DNA from: Leptospira ognonensis
GTDB taxonomy: Bacteria; Spirochaetota; Leptospiria; Leptospirales; Leptospiraceae
Reading direction: 5' to 3'
Assembly (NCBI RefSeq): GCF_004770745.1
Contig: NZ_RQGD01000007.1
Span: forward strand, 1 to 25,791
Length of the DNA: 25,791 nucleotides
In this document: piece by piece, positions 1-7,079 of the stretch
Numbering within the stretch: position 1 is the first letter of the stretch
How the letters are laid out: each line of letters opens with the position of its first letter
Made by a program: the position numbers and the translations under genes
Notes under the pieces: generated by a model
The model's input: only the letters and a program-made list of their open reading frames with translations
Told to the model about the DNA's origin: nothing
The model's database searches: none

Positions 1-54
1 CCATTCCCTTCTCTTTCCTATCTTTCAGTAGCTCTATCTTTATTTATATGAGCT

Positions 55-393
55 ATGGCTTATATTTGGACGATTTTCATTTATGATATTTCAAATGAAA
101 TTTGTTTATTGATTGGAATGTTATTTTTAATTTTATTTTCGCCAGTGGTACATAGCTGGTACTTTATTCCCTTTGTAGGGGTCTCACTCTACTTTGGCTA
201 TCATGTTACTTTTAGTATCTTATTGAGTTTCTTCGCTTTGTTGTCTTATTTATTGTATGCATTTACAAATCCAGCCTTTGCCATCGGACTAGGCTTGATT
301 GAATTATTTATGATTGGAGTCTACGTTTGGAAAAAAAAGCCCTTATCATTTTTGCAAAAAACCCCATTCTCGGAAGAGTCAAAACACGCATAG
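55..393 (+). CDS. C-terminal part of a multi-pass membrane protein, possibly GT-C glycosyltransferase-like
   Basis: The 112 residues are almost entirely hydrophobic, with about four membrane segments and a short basic tail (VWKKKP). The segment SPVVHSWYFIPF resembles the C-terminal region of polyprenol-phosphate-sugar-dependent GT-C glycosyltransferases, which often carry a 'SP-x-x-H-x-WY' pattern; that link is inference. I doubt that the ATG at 55 is a real start, because it has no clear ribosome binding site and the product looks like the end of a longer protein. The same frame has a TGA at 49-51, while another frame (from base 3) is open and hydrophobic down to a stop at 84-86, so a frameshift near bases 50-85 is possible. 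The 3' end overlaps the next gene by 67 bases. The upstream part lies outside the window. Confidence 0.4.
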   Translation: MAYIWTIFIYDISNEICLLIGMLFLILFSPVVHSWYFIPFVGVSLYFGYHVTFSILLSFFALLSYLLYAFTNPAFAIGLGLIELFMIGVYVWKKKPLSFLQKTPFSEESKHA

Positions 394-929
394 CATCGGA
401 CCTGGGGGATGCGAAGGCTTTAGAAATTTATTCTCAACTCTTAAAGAGCGTACATCTTTATTCTGAAATGGTTCCTTTTTTGAAACTTGTTTATTGGGAT
501 GGAGGTATCCCAGCAAAACACCCATTTATTGGAAATGCGTATAAACACAAATTGCAGTTAGAAGGAGATTTGGGCGAAAAGATGTCCTCGGCTTTTGAGG
601 AGGAACTGAAATCATATAGCTCGCTTTGTATCATTGGTACGGACTGCTTAGAACTTACAACTGAGATCATAAAAAATGCTTTTGAAGTTTTAGAGAGCCA
701 AGAGGCAGTGATCGGACCTGCGGTCGATGGAGGGTATTATCTGCTTGGTATGAATCAAAATTTTCCTTTTTTATTTCAAGAAATGAAGTGGAGTAGTAGT
801 TCTGTTTTTAATGATACTATCCGGAAATTTGAGGATCATCATCTTAAATATAAAATTCTGCCTTTGTTAAACGATGTTGATACCTTCGAAGATTACCAGC
901 TTATGCTATTAAAAGGTTATATTAGTTAA
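327..929 (+). CDS. TIGR04282/DUF2064 glycosyltransferase-like protein
   Basis: This 200-residue protein matches the DUF2064 (TIGR04282) family, which has a nucleotidyltransferase/GT-A-like fold and is often found beside glycosyltransferases. It opens with ALIIFAKNPILGRVKTRIA, the family's usual N-terminal motif. It also has the acidic metal-binding-like motif GTDCLEL near residue 105, then PAVDGGYYLLG near 132, and ends with the conserved DVDTFEDY. The start is a TTG at 327, supported by GGAG at 316-319 with 7 bases of spacing. It lies inside the end of the preceding membrane-protein frame, which suggests translational coupling. The substrate is unknown; a role in building an envelope or lipid-linked glycan with the preceding membrane protein is inference. 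Its end overlaps the convergent OmpA-like gene by 8 bases. Confidence 0.82.
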   Translation: MEKKALIIFAKNPILGRVKTRIASDLGDAKALEIYSQLLKSVHLYSEMVPFLKLVYWDGGIPAKHPFIGNAYKHKLQLEGDLGEKMSSAFEEELKSYSSLCIIGTDCLELTTEIIKNAFEVLESQEAVIGPAVDGGYYLLGMNQNFPFLFQEMKWSSSSVFNDTIRKFEDHHLKYKILPLLNDVDTFEDYQLMLLKGYIS

Positions 930-1419
930 TCAATTGATACTCGACTCTTCTTTGGATCTCTTGGTCCTTGGTAGTTAAACCATGATTTAACGGTCGGAAA
1001 TTTCCATAAAATAGACGATGGATTTGAGTTTCGCTGACACCATGAATGGTAAGAAATCTTTCCACTTCCTTTGATCTCCTTTCGCTCAGTTCAATTTCTT
1101 CCTTTTCCGTACCGCCATCCCAGGAATGAGCTCTGATATAAATCTGAGAGTTCGGATTTTTTACCAGATGTTCTGCAATGAGTTGTAAGTTTTGTAAATC
1201 GGAGTTACTGATCTTATCTGTCTTTTTACCAAAGTAAAAAACTCCAGTTAGCGGAATCTCCTTCGCACTCGTTTTACGAGTCACATCCTCTTCCACCTCT
1301 TGTGCTGAGAGCTGGGCAGGAAGATAACTAACGGCGTAAACTAATCCAATGCTGAACAGAATCGAAAATGATACGAAAAATATCGGGCTTCTCACTCTTC
1401 TATTTTCGGATATTACCAT
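922..1419 (-). CDS. OmpA-family protein with N-terminal membrane anchor or signal
   Basis: About 165 residues. A basic N-terminus (ENRRVR) precedes a hydrophobic segment of about 20 residues, which could be a signal peptide or an uncleaved anchor. The C-terminal half is an OmpA/MotB-type peptidoglycan-binding domain: YIRAHSWDGG stands where most members have the 'G-H-T-D' motif, followed by ELSERRSKEVERFL (the 'LS-x-x-RA-x-x-V' helix) and the terminal RRVEYQL. The protein probably tethers envelope to peptidoglycan in the periplasm. I chose the ATG at 1419; a TTG at 1440 would add seven residues, and neither has a strong ribosome binding site. It is divergent from lpxD. The domain is short and lacks a beta-barrel, so it is not a classical OmpA porin. 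Confidence 0.8.
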   Translation of the reverse strand: MVISENRRVRSPIFFVSFSILFSIGLVYAVSYLPAQLSAQEVEEDVTRKTSAKEIPLTGVFYFGKKTDKISNSDLQNLQLIAEHLVKNPNSQIYIRAHSWDGGTEKEEIELSERRSKEVERFLTIHGVSETQIHRLFYGNFRPLNHGLTTKDQEIQRRVEYQLIN

Positions 1420-1468
1420 TGCACAAGTAATGGATCGCAAAAAAAATGTCTTCTAAATATGTCTCTTA

Positions 1469-1476
1469 GAGAGGAG
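1469..1476 (+). promoter_or_regulatory. Ribosome binding site that fixes the lpxD start
   Basis: GAGAGGAG lies 6 bases before the ATG at 1483. The in-frame ATG at 1459 has no such site, so translation most likely begins at 1483, giving a 339-residue LpxD of normal length. Confidence 0.7.
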
Positions 1477-1482
1477 CCCATT

Positions 1483-2502
1483 ATGAATCTGCAAACTTTA
1501 GCGAAGCTACTTGGTGGTGAGTGGAAGGGAAACGGTGAAATGGAGATCCAAAGCATTAAAGATTTAGAACACCATTCGGAAGTCGATCCAAACGCACTCT
1601 ATTACATTGCCTCAAAAAAGTACATTGCTAAACATCAGAAGTATAAGGATGTTAAAATTGCTCTAACCATTGATAGTCTTTCAGATCTTTTCCCGAATGC
1701 GATTATCGTTCCCGAAATCTCCTCTAAAGTGAAATTCATTTTGGCCGTGCAACAATTTGAACGGAAACCTAGTTTTATCCCTGGGATATCGGAAAGAGCT
1801 AGTATTCATCCAAGTGCTAACATCGGTAAAGATGTAACGATTATGGAAAATGTTGTCATTCAGGCTCATGCTGTGGTTGGGGACCGCTGCATCCTGTATC
1901 CGAATGTCGTGATCGAATCAGGTGTTGAGATAGGGGAGAATACAGAGCTAAGATCGGGTGTCGTTATTTACTATAATTGTAAGTTAGGCAAAAATAATCT
2001 GATACATTCAAACACAGTGATAGGCGCTGATGGTTTTGGGTTTTATGATTTTGATGGTATCCGTTATAAGGTTCCTCAGATTGGAAATGTAGTCATAGGA
2101 GACGATGTCGAAATGGGTGCTAATTGTACGGTTGATAGGGCAGCTCTAGAAGAAACAACAATAGGCAATTTTACAAAATTTGATGATCATGTTCATATTG
2201 GTCATAACTGTAGGGTGGGTAACTATGTATATATTGCTGGCGCGACTGTTCTTGCTGGTTCAGTTACGTTGGAAGATGGATGTATTCTCGCTGGTCAATC
2301 GGCTGTCGCAGAACATCTAACAATGAAAAAGGGGTCCATTCTGATGGGACTCTCTGGGCTGACAGAAGATTCAAAGGAAAAAACCGCATATTTTGGTATT
2401 CCAGCAAGACCAGCTTTGGAAATGCATCGCATACACTCTTCCTTAGGTGCATTGCCAGAAATTGTCAAGAGTTTTCAAAAGCAGAAGAAAGAGAATCAGT
2501 AA
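1483..2502 (+). CDS. lpxD: UDP-3-O-acylglucosamine N-acyltransferase LpxD
   Basis: LpxD transfers a 3-hydroxyacyl chain from acyl-ACP to the free amine of UDP-3-O-acyl-glucosamine, the third step of lipid A synthesis, in the cytoplasm. The N-terminal uridine-binding domain covers about residues 1-100. It is followed by a left-handed beta-helix of hexapeptide repeats, visible as recurring I/V-G-x-x-x-x-I/V units from about residue 105 to 300, and a C-terminal helical extension. The hallmark VIGADGFGF is present. VHIGHNC contains His241, which corresponds to the catalytic histidine of E. coli LpxD (His239). Length (339 aa) is normal for the family. No other lipid A gene is in the window, so the gene stands alone. 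Its 3' end overlaps the convergent SRPBCC gene by 7 bases. Confidence 0.95.
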   Translation: MNLQTLAKLLGGEWKGNGEMEIQSIKDLEHHSEVDPNALYYIASKKYIAKHQKYKDVKIALTIDSLSDLFPNAIIVPEISSKVKFILAVQQFERKPSFIPGISERASIHPSANIGKDVTIMENVVIQAHAVVGDRCILYPNVVIESGVEIGENTELRSGVVIYYNCKLGKNNLIHSNTVIGADGFGFYDFDGIRYKVPQIGNVVIGDDVEMGANCTVDRAALEETTIGNFTKFDDHVHIGHNCRVGNYVYIAGATVLAGSVTLEDGCILAGQSAVAEHLTMKKGSILMGLSGLTEDSKEKTAYFGIPARPALEMHRIHSSLGALPEIVKSFQKQKKENQ

Positions 2503-2930
2503 CGAGATTCGATATTTTGTTTCACGCGTGCTAAATTTTCTTTCATTTGGCTAGCAAGATTGATTTTGACCAATCCTTCACTAAGACGCAGTAACCCCTT
2601 TAATTCCATTCGATCATAGATTTTTATTTCGGTTGATCCTCCCAAGTCTTCAAATTCATACCGATCCTCAAAGGACAAAAGCGTATGATCGCAGCGAGCA
2701 ACAAAATAATGGTTCGGCTGGCATTCAGTAACTCGATAAATTTCTGTTAGTTTGAATAAAGTGAGATCAATTTCAATAGTGTATGATGGAAGTTCTTCTT
2801 CACGGGTAGAATTTTTTGCAGCGGATTTTATGCTCGTGTTGTATTCGGCTTGGTTCTCAAGAGAATAAAGATACTTAAATACTTTCTCGATCGGTTTTGC
2901 AATGATTGCCTCAGCTCGCGTTTCGATCAT
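2496..2930 (-). CDS. SRPBCC (START-like) family protein
   Basis: This 144-residue protein looks like a SRPBCC/polyketide-cyclase helix-grip fold. It has the typical N-terminal pattern (ETRAEAIIAKPIEKVFKYL), in which a beta strand leads to the 'I-x-K-P-x-E-x-V-F-x-Y' helix. Alternating strands follow in the middle, and a long amphipathic C-terminal helix (residues ~112-140) closes the hydrophobic cavity. Members bind lipids or other hydrophobic ligands; this one's ligand cannot be read from sequence. It has no signal peptide, so it is presumably cytoplasmic. It is the last gene of a three-gene minus-strand group, 2 bases after the ArsC/Spx-like gene. Confidence 0.75.
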   Translation of the reverse strand: MIETRAEAIIAKPIEKVFKYLYSLENQAEYNTSIKSAAKNSTREEELPSYTIEIDLTLFKLTEIYRVTECQPNHYFVARCDHTLLSFEDRYEFEDLGGSTEIKIYDRMELKGLLRLSEGLVKINLASQMKENLARVKQNIESRY

Positions 2931-2932
2931 AT

Positions 2933-3283
2933 TTACTTCTTAGTCTCATCAATCCAAATTTTCCAAATTTCAGGAACGTATCCAACGGTTGCTCTTTTTC
3001 CATCTCTCACAATCGGTGTTTTGAAGAGTAGGGGATTGGCCAGAAGCGTTTCCTCTTTATCATATACCATGTACTTTAGATTTTTATCAACATATACCTT
3101 AGATTCGGTATCAATGAGTGTATCAAGAGTGATGGCGCCACCTAGTATGGCACGTAGTTCCCCTTTGCTCATCTCCTTTTCCGCAAGATTGATAAATTGG
3201 AAAGAGATGCGTCGTTCTTGGAAGTAAAGTTGGGCTTTCTTGCTATCTTTACACTTTTTCGTGCCAAAGATTTGAAGGTTCAT
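2933..3283 (-). CDS. ArsC/Spx-family thioredoxin-fold protein
   Basis: The protein has 116 residues, the usual length of ArsC/Spx/YffB-type proteins. It opens with LQIFGTKKCKDSKKAQ, the family's first strand and active-site loop, with Cys11 and Ser14 (a CxxS arrangement rather than the CxxC of many Spx proteins). The closing motif NPLLFKTPIVRDGKRATVGY corresponds to the conserved 'P-L-x-x-x-P-I-V' cis-proline region followed by 'G-x-x-x-x-x-G-Y'. Members are arsenate reductase-like or redox-sensing transcription regulators. With a single active-site cysteine it may be a glutaredoxin-dependent reductase or regulator; I cannot choose between these. It overlaps the upstream 79-residue gene by 4 bases (ATGA), indicating translational coupling. 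Confidence 0.8.
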   Translation of the reverse strand: MNLQIFGTKKCKDSKKAQLYFQERRISFQFINLAEKEMSKGELRAILGGAITLDTLIDTESKVYVDKNLKYMVYDKEETLLANPLLFKTPIVRDGKRATVGYVPEIWKIWIDETKK

Positions 3284-3519
3284 CCGAATATTGATTTTTT
3301 AAAATCTTCTAACAGAGGTTCGGAGCCGCTCAACATCAACTCAATTTGGTCTTTGTCAAGATCGTACATGACATGGGCTTTCAAATAATCAGTGAACTCA
3401 TCACTTGTAAGTTTTTTCGCGTCAAAACTTTCTTTAAGAAAATTATACCAAGCGGCAAGTATCACCTTTTGGTGTGCTAGCTCTTTGATCCCGATCGTAA
3501 TGATTTTAGGAGGTTTCAT
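3280..3519 (-). CDS. Small protein of unknown function, coupled to ArsC/Spx-like gene
   Basis: This 79-residue protein is not recognised. It is soluble, predicted to be mostly helical and rich in Lys/Asp/Glu, with no signal peptide, membrane segment or cysteine. The ATG at 3519 has a good ribosome binding site (GGAGA, about 9 bases upstream on the minus strand). Its stop overlaps the start of the ArsC/Spx-like gene in the ATGA pattern, so the two are translated from one message and may act together. It is the first gene of the three-gene minus-strand group. Confidence 0.65.
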   Translation of the reverse strand: MKPPKIITIGIKELAHQKVILAAWYNFLKESFDAKKLTSDEFTDYLKAHVMYDLDKDQIELMLSGSEPLLEDFKKSIFG

Positions 3520-3536
3520 AGGAATCTTTCTCCAGA

Positions 3537-3563
3537 ATCATAGTGCAATATGGCCATTGTCAA
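3537..3563 (-). promoter_or_regulatory. Candidate sigma70-type promoter for the three-gene minus-strand group
   Basis: On the minus strand a perfect TTGACA (3563-3558) is followed after 15 bases by TATGAT (3542-3537). The spacer is shorter than the usual 17, which weakens the call. Transcription would begin near 3530, only about ten bases before the ATG at 3519. The -35 box overlaps the stop codon of the upstream barrel gene. Confidence 0.35.
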
Positions 3564-4375
3564 TCTAAAAACCTGTGCATGACTGAAAAATAGAGATTCC
3601 ATGAACCCGCGTTCATATCGAGCTGTCTTAAAAATTGAGAAGTACTGACATTGACATCGAAAACTCGAGAATCATCGAAAACACCTACTTTTCCGTTTGT
3701 GCTTAAGTAGACACTAGAGGTTTCCCCATTATAATTACCTGAAAAATTTGAGATCGCAATGTGATGGTAGCCAAGTCCTATTTGAAAATAGTTGTTATCG
3801 CCTAATCTACGATTAATGGAAGATTCTGCTCTATAGACGAGTCCATTTCCTCTCAAGTTCCCTCTTTGCTGAAAAAAAGAAAGGCTGTCTGTTCCTCCGA
3901 CACTAAACCCTCGGATCTGCCAATCTGCAGATGTAAATCCCATGCCAAGTCCATTTTCCCATTCCCAATTTCTTGACAATTCAGTAACAAAATGATAAGT
4001 TCCGATGAGATGATAAGAAAAAATATCCGACTGTAATTTTGTAAGATACGAGTCACTGCTAATTTCTGTTAGCGCTAGCTTGGATAGGTCCTGCCTACCA
4101 ATAGCGATACCAATTTTTGAATTTGGATCAAGCAGCACTCTCACCAAACCTTCATAAGTCGCAGTTTGGTCTCCACCGCTGAGAGTGACATCTGACAATA
4201 CGGCTGGACTGAAGCTGGAAGAAAAATTACTTAAGTTGGAATCGAACCTTCCGGGAACACGGTATCCCAAGCCAGAACGAAGTCCGATTTCCCAAGGCGT
4301 TGCCTGCAAAGCAGATGTGATCCCACTCGTAGCAAGAAAAACTGGCAGGAAATAGAGAACAATACGTCTTGACAT
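3560..4375 (-). CDS. Putative outer-membrane beta-barrel protein
   Basis: About 271 residues. The N-terminus is a signal peptide: MSRR, then a hydrophobic core, then ITSALQA, which fits signal peptidase I cleavage before TPWEIG. The mature part consists of alternating polar and aromatic/hydrophobic strands with turns rich in Gly, Asn, Asp and Ser, for example WEWENGLGMGF and YFQIGLGYHHIAISNFSG. It ends in a strand carrying aromatic residues (WNLYFSVMHRFLD). This pattern fits an outer-membrane barrel of about 8-12 strands. I do not recognise the family; similar proteins in Leptospira are usually annotated as hypothetical. I chose the ATG at 4375; a TTG at 4390 would add five residues. It is divergent from the symporter fusion with only 35 bases between the starts, so promoters of the two genes must overlap. 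Confidence 0.6.
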   Translation of the reverse strand: MSRRIVLYFLPVFLATSGITSALQATPWEIGLRSGLGYRVPGRFDSNLSNFSSSFSPAVLSDVTLSGGDQTATYEGLVRVLLDPNSKIGIAIGRQDLSKLALTEISSDSYLTKLQSDIFSYHLIGTYHFVTELSRNWEWENGLGMGFTSADWQIRGFSVGGTDSLSFFQQRGNLRGNGLVYRAESSINRRLGDNNYFQIGLGYHHIAISNFSGNYNGETSSVYLSTNGKVGVFDDSRVFDVNVSTSQFLRQLDMNAGSWNLYFSVMHRFLD

Positions 4376-4410
4376 AACTATTTCATCCAATTTCGTAAGG
4401 AACAGCTCCT

Positions 4411-6660
4411 ATGGAAACATTCTTTCAAAGCGAATCAAAGTTCTCCCTTCTACTCGGCTCGGACGTAATCAGCCCGTATTTTTATCTTGTTCTGATTGCG
4501 GGACTTTATCTGACATTTCGCATGGGTTTCCCTCAGCTCAGGTATCTATTTTTGTCCCTGAAGATTCTGACGGGAAATATGGACTTTAAGGGCTCGAAAG
4601 GTCAATTAGTGCATTCACAAGCATTTTTTGCGGGCATTGGATCTAGTTTGCTCACAGGCTCTATCATCGGAACCGCACTGGCGGTCGCCTACGGAGGCAT
4701 TGGTGTTATCTTCTGGATCTGGGTGATCACGTTTTTTATTATGCCGCTCCGGCTCGTATCCTCTACGCTTGCCATTAAATTTCGTAACCAATTGCCAAGT
4801 GGAAGATACCTTGCTGGTCCTATGTATTTCATCGAGAAATCACTCCGTGCAAAGTGGCTTGCGGTAGCTTTCTCGTTTGCGGCAATTTTAACCGTTTTAA
4901 GTTTTGGTGGAGTTTTTCCTTTTCTGAGTTTGACTTTCGTCGCCAAAGAAGGGTTAAACTTTTCCGGGATGTCGGGTCCGATTTCCATTTCGGTCATTTT
5001 ACTTTTCATCGTAGTTGGTGGGATTCGTCGCGTTGGCAAGACGGCGACAGTGCTTGCACCACTTGGAATCTTACTCTTCATCTTTGCTTACTTCACATTA
5101 TTCGGCTCTGGTCTCACTCCCTTTTTCCCTTACTTAAAAGAGATCTTTGTCCAGGCATTTTCTTTACAAGCCATCGAAGGAGGGGGAATTTTTGGTATCC
5201 TTCGCACCATTTCGGTTTCCTCGGGTGTATTTTTCTTATCTACTGAGACAGGCCTTGGAAAATCTGCTGGGGTAGCTGGTGTGGTTCGGACAGACTATGC
5301 CGCCAAGCAAGGGTTAGTGAGCATGCTTGCTACTTTTTTTGAGGGTTTTATCATGGCGACCCTTATTGGTTTCGTTTTGTATTCGTATGGTGCGGTGAAT
5401 GTAGAAAGTGTGCTCGCATTCCCTGAGCGAATCTTGGAAAATAAAGACAGCATCCCGAGCATCATGCTCTTCCTTGCGATTCTTTCCTTTGGTATTTTAA
5501 GTCTCGCGGGGTGGTTTTATACAGGTGAGCAAAGTGCGTTTTACATCTTTGGCGAAAAGTTTGCGAATTTTTTCCGTATCCTATTTATAGGAACCATTTT
5601 GGCATCTGCTTATCTTTACGTACAAAATGGAGAAACCGTTTTTTTATTTGCGATCAAGTTCGGGTATATGATGGCTCTGATCACCTCCATACCTCTGTTA
5701 GTATCTTTGATTTTGTTAGGAAAATCCGCCAATTTAGAACTAAAAAAATACATCTCTGAATCGGGTGCTAGATATGAAATCATAAAGGATATCTATCTGC
5801 TAGTGTTGACGCTTCTTCCTAAGAATCTGATCTCAAAACTTTTTGGCTATTTCTCAACACTGAAACTTCCTCGTTTTATGATGATCATCATTCTGAAAGC
5901 CTTTGCTAAGGCCTATAAGATCAATCTAGATGAAGCCGAACTCGAAATCAAAGAGTATGCATCCTTGAATCAATTTTTCACCCGTGCCCTAAGAGCAGAG
6001 GCGCGCATCATAGATTCAGCAGAAAATGCCGTTGTTTCACCCACGGATTCCAAAATCACAAGCTTTGGAAGCATAACGGAGTCCACCATCATCCAAGCCA
6101 AAGGGATTGACTACTCGGTAAAGGAGCTACTCGGATCGGAAAAATACTATAAGTCTTTTACTAACGGAAAGTACATTACTTTCTATTTATCTCCTCAGGA
6201 CTATCATAGAATCCATTCTCCCTTCTTTGGTCAAATATTAGGATATTATTATGAGCCAGGAAAGTTATTTCCAGTGAACGATTTGGCAGTTCTAAATATC
6301 CGAGGTCTTTTTCCTAAAAATGAAAGGCTCATTACTTTTTTACAGACGGAATACGGCAAGATTGCTGTCATCAAGGTAGGCGCCTCAAACGTGGGTAAAA
6401 TTCGAGTGACTTATGATAATAAAATTGTCACTAATAATTGGATTCGATTCTCTAAAGAACATATATACAAAGATGTTTCCATTATGATAGACAAAGGCTC
6501 TGAACTTGGACGATTTGAAATGGGTTCCACCGTGATTCTTGTTTTTGAAAACGATACGATTGATTTGGCACCAAACATTGTACTCGGTGAAAAGATTCAG
6601 TATGGAACCACGGTGGGTCAGTTTAAGAAAAAGCTGATCAAGTTACCAATAAAGCCATAA
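4411..6660 (+). CDS. psd: AGCS-type amino acid:cation symporter fused to phosphatidylserine decarboxylase
   Basis: This single 749-residue frame contains two proteins. Residues ~20-440 are a multi-pass (about 10-11 segments) AGCS-like transporter: [11 protein letters not shown] and [13 protein letters not shown] match the 'GGPGAxFWMW' and 'GxYxGGPMYYI' motifs, and STETGLGK matches 'SNEAGMG'. The usual 'GTGNI' motif is degenerate (LTGSI, 81-85). Residues ~455-740 are a complete phosphatidylserine decarboxylase, which converts phosphatidylserine to phosphatidylethanolamine. It shows LNQFFTRAL (519-527), SPTD with Asp546, [13 protein letters not shown] with His599/His602, LFPKNER, VGASNVG, and MGST (704-707), where cleavage before Ser706 would generate the pyruvoyl group. 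The linker is short ([12 protein letters not shown]) and no internal start is evident. AAGGA at 4397-4401 precedes the ATG. A link between amino acid import and membrane lipid synthesis is inference. Confidence 0.88.
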   Translation: METFFQSESKFSLLLGSDVISPYFYLVLIAGLYLTFRMGFPQLRYLFLSLKILTGNMDFKGSKGQLVHSQAFFAGIGSSLLTGSIIGTALAVAYGGIGVIFWIWVITFFIMPLRLVSSTLAIKFRNQLPSGRYLAGPMYFIEKSLRAKWLAVAFSFAAILTVLSFGGVFPFLSLTFVAKEGLNFSGMSGPISISVILLFIVVGGIRRVGKTATVLAPLGILLFIFAYFTLFGSGLTPFFPYLKEIFVQAFSLQAIEGGGIFGILRTISVSSGVFFLSTETGLGKSAGVAGVVRTDYAAKQGLVSMLATFFEGFIMATLIGFVLYSYGAVNVESVLAFPERILENKDSIPSIMLFLAILSFGILSLAGWFYTGEQSAFYIFGEKFANFFRILFIGTILASAYLYVQNGETVFLFAIKFGYMMALITSIPLLVSLILLGKSANLELKKYISESGARYEIIKDIYLLVLTLLPKNLISKLFGYFSTLKLPRFMMIIILKAFAKAYKINLDEAELEIKEYASLNQFFTRALRAEARIIDSAENAVVSPTDSKITSFGSITESTIIQAKGIDYSVKELLGSEKYYKSFTNGKYITFYLSPQDYHRIHSPFFGQILGYYYEPGKLFPVNDLAVLNIRGLFPKNERLITFLQTEYGKIAVIKVGASNVGKIRVTYDNKIVTNNWIRFSKEHIYKDVSIMIDKGSELGRFEMGSTVILVFENDTIDLAPNIVLGEKIQYGTTVGQFKKKLIKLPIKP

Positions 6661-6661
6661 T

Positions 6662-6985
6662 ATGTCCATGTCTCAACTGGCAACAATGGCCAAAGAAATT
6701 AGTTTTGACGACGAGTCTCTCTTCATCCAATGGAAGGATGGAGTGAGCTCCAAATATGACCTGTTAGATTTGCGAAAAAAATGTCCCTGTGCTACCTGCA
6801 GAGGTGGCCACGGTGGAAAAGTGGGTGCCGCAACAGGCCAAATCCAGACCATCAAACTGATTTCTTGGACCAAAGTGGGTAGGTATGCCATTTCCATCGT
6901 CTGGAGTGACTACCATAATACGGGAATTTACTCTTACGACAATCTGCGGGCCTATTCTGACGGGAAAGAGTCAGCTTTTGACTGA
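6662..6985 (+). CDS. DUF971 (gamma-butyrobetaine hydroxylase N-terminal-like) protein
   Basis: This 107-residue protein consists of a single DUF971/GBBH-like N-terminal domain. The family pattern is visible: ISFDDESLFIQWKDG, then LLDLRKKCPCATCRGG with three closely spaced cysteines (CPCATC), then VGRYAISIVWSDYHNTGIYSYDNLR, here spanning about residues 72-96. In some relatives this fold binds zinc or accompanies iron-sulfur and metal-handling proteins, but no activity is established for stand-alone forms. It starts one base after the symporter-decarboxylase stop, so it is probably co-transcribed. Alternative starts at 6668 and 6689 are possible because none has a strong ribosome binding site. 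Confidence 0.8.
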   Translation: MSMSQLATMAKEISFDDESLFIQWKDGVSSKYDLLDLRKKCPCATCRGGHGGKVGAATGQIQTIKLISWTKVGRYAISIVWSDYHNTGIYSYDNLRAYSDGKESAFD

Positions 6986-6990
6986 AATGG

Positions 6991-7048
6991 GTGACTTTTT
7001 GTCAAACTAGAAAAAAACTAGGTGACAAAAAAAATCACATTATGTCAC
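6991..7048. promoter_or_regulatory. Inverted-repeat-rich leader of the flagellar operon
   Basis: Between the DUF971 gene and fliY lies a 94-base gap dense in inverted repeats. The arms 6991-7010 (GTGACTTTTTGTCAAACTAG) and 7018-7038 are imperfect complements around an A7 loop. GTGACA at 7022-7027 is mirrored by TGTCAC at 7043-7048. GTGAC/GTCAC cores recur three times. The stem could act as a terminator for the preceding gene, an operator for the flagellar promoter, or both. I see no convincing -10/-35 or sigma28 promoter here. CGGAG at 7066-7070 provides the fliY ribosome binding site. Confidence 0.4.
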
Positions 7049-7079
7049 ATTACTCTAAGTTTTCTCGGAGAAATAGGGT

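Noticed and set aside
4689..5246. Two overlapping 130-codon frames, one per strand
   Set aside because: Both lie inside the conserved AGCS transporter domain and show no family pattern; the real frame has clear motifs.
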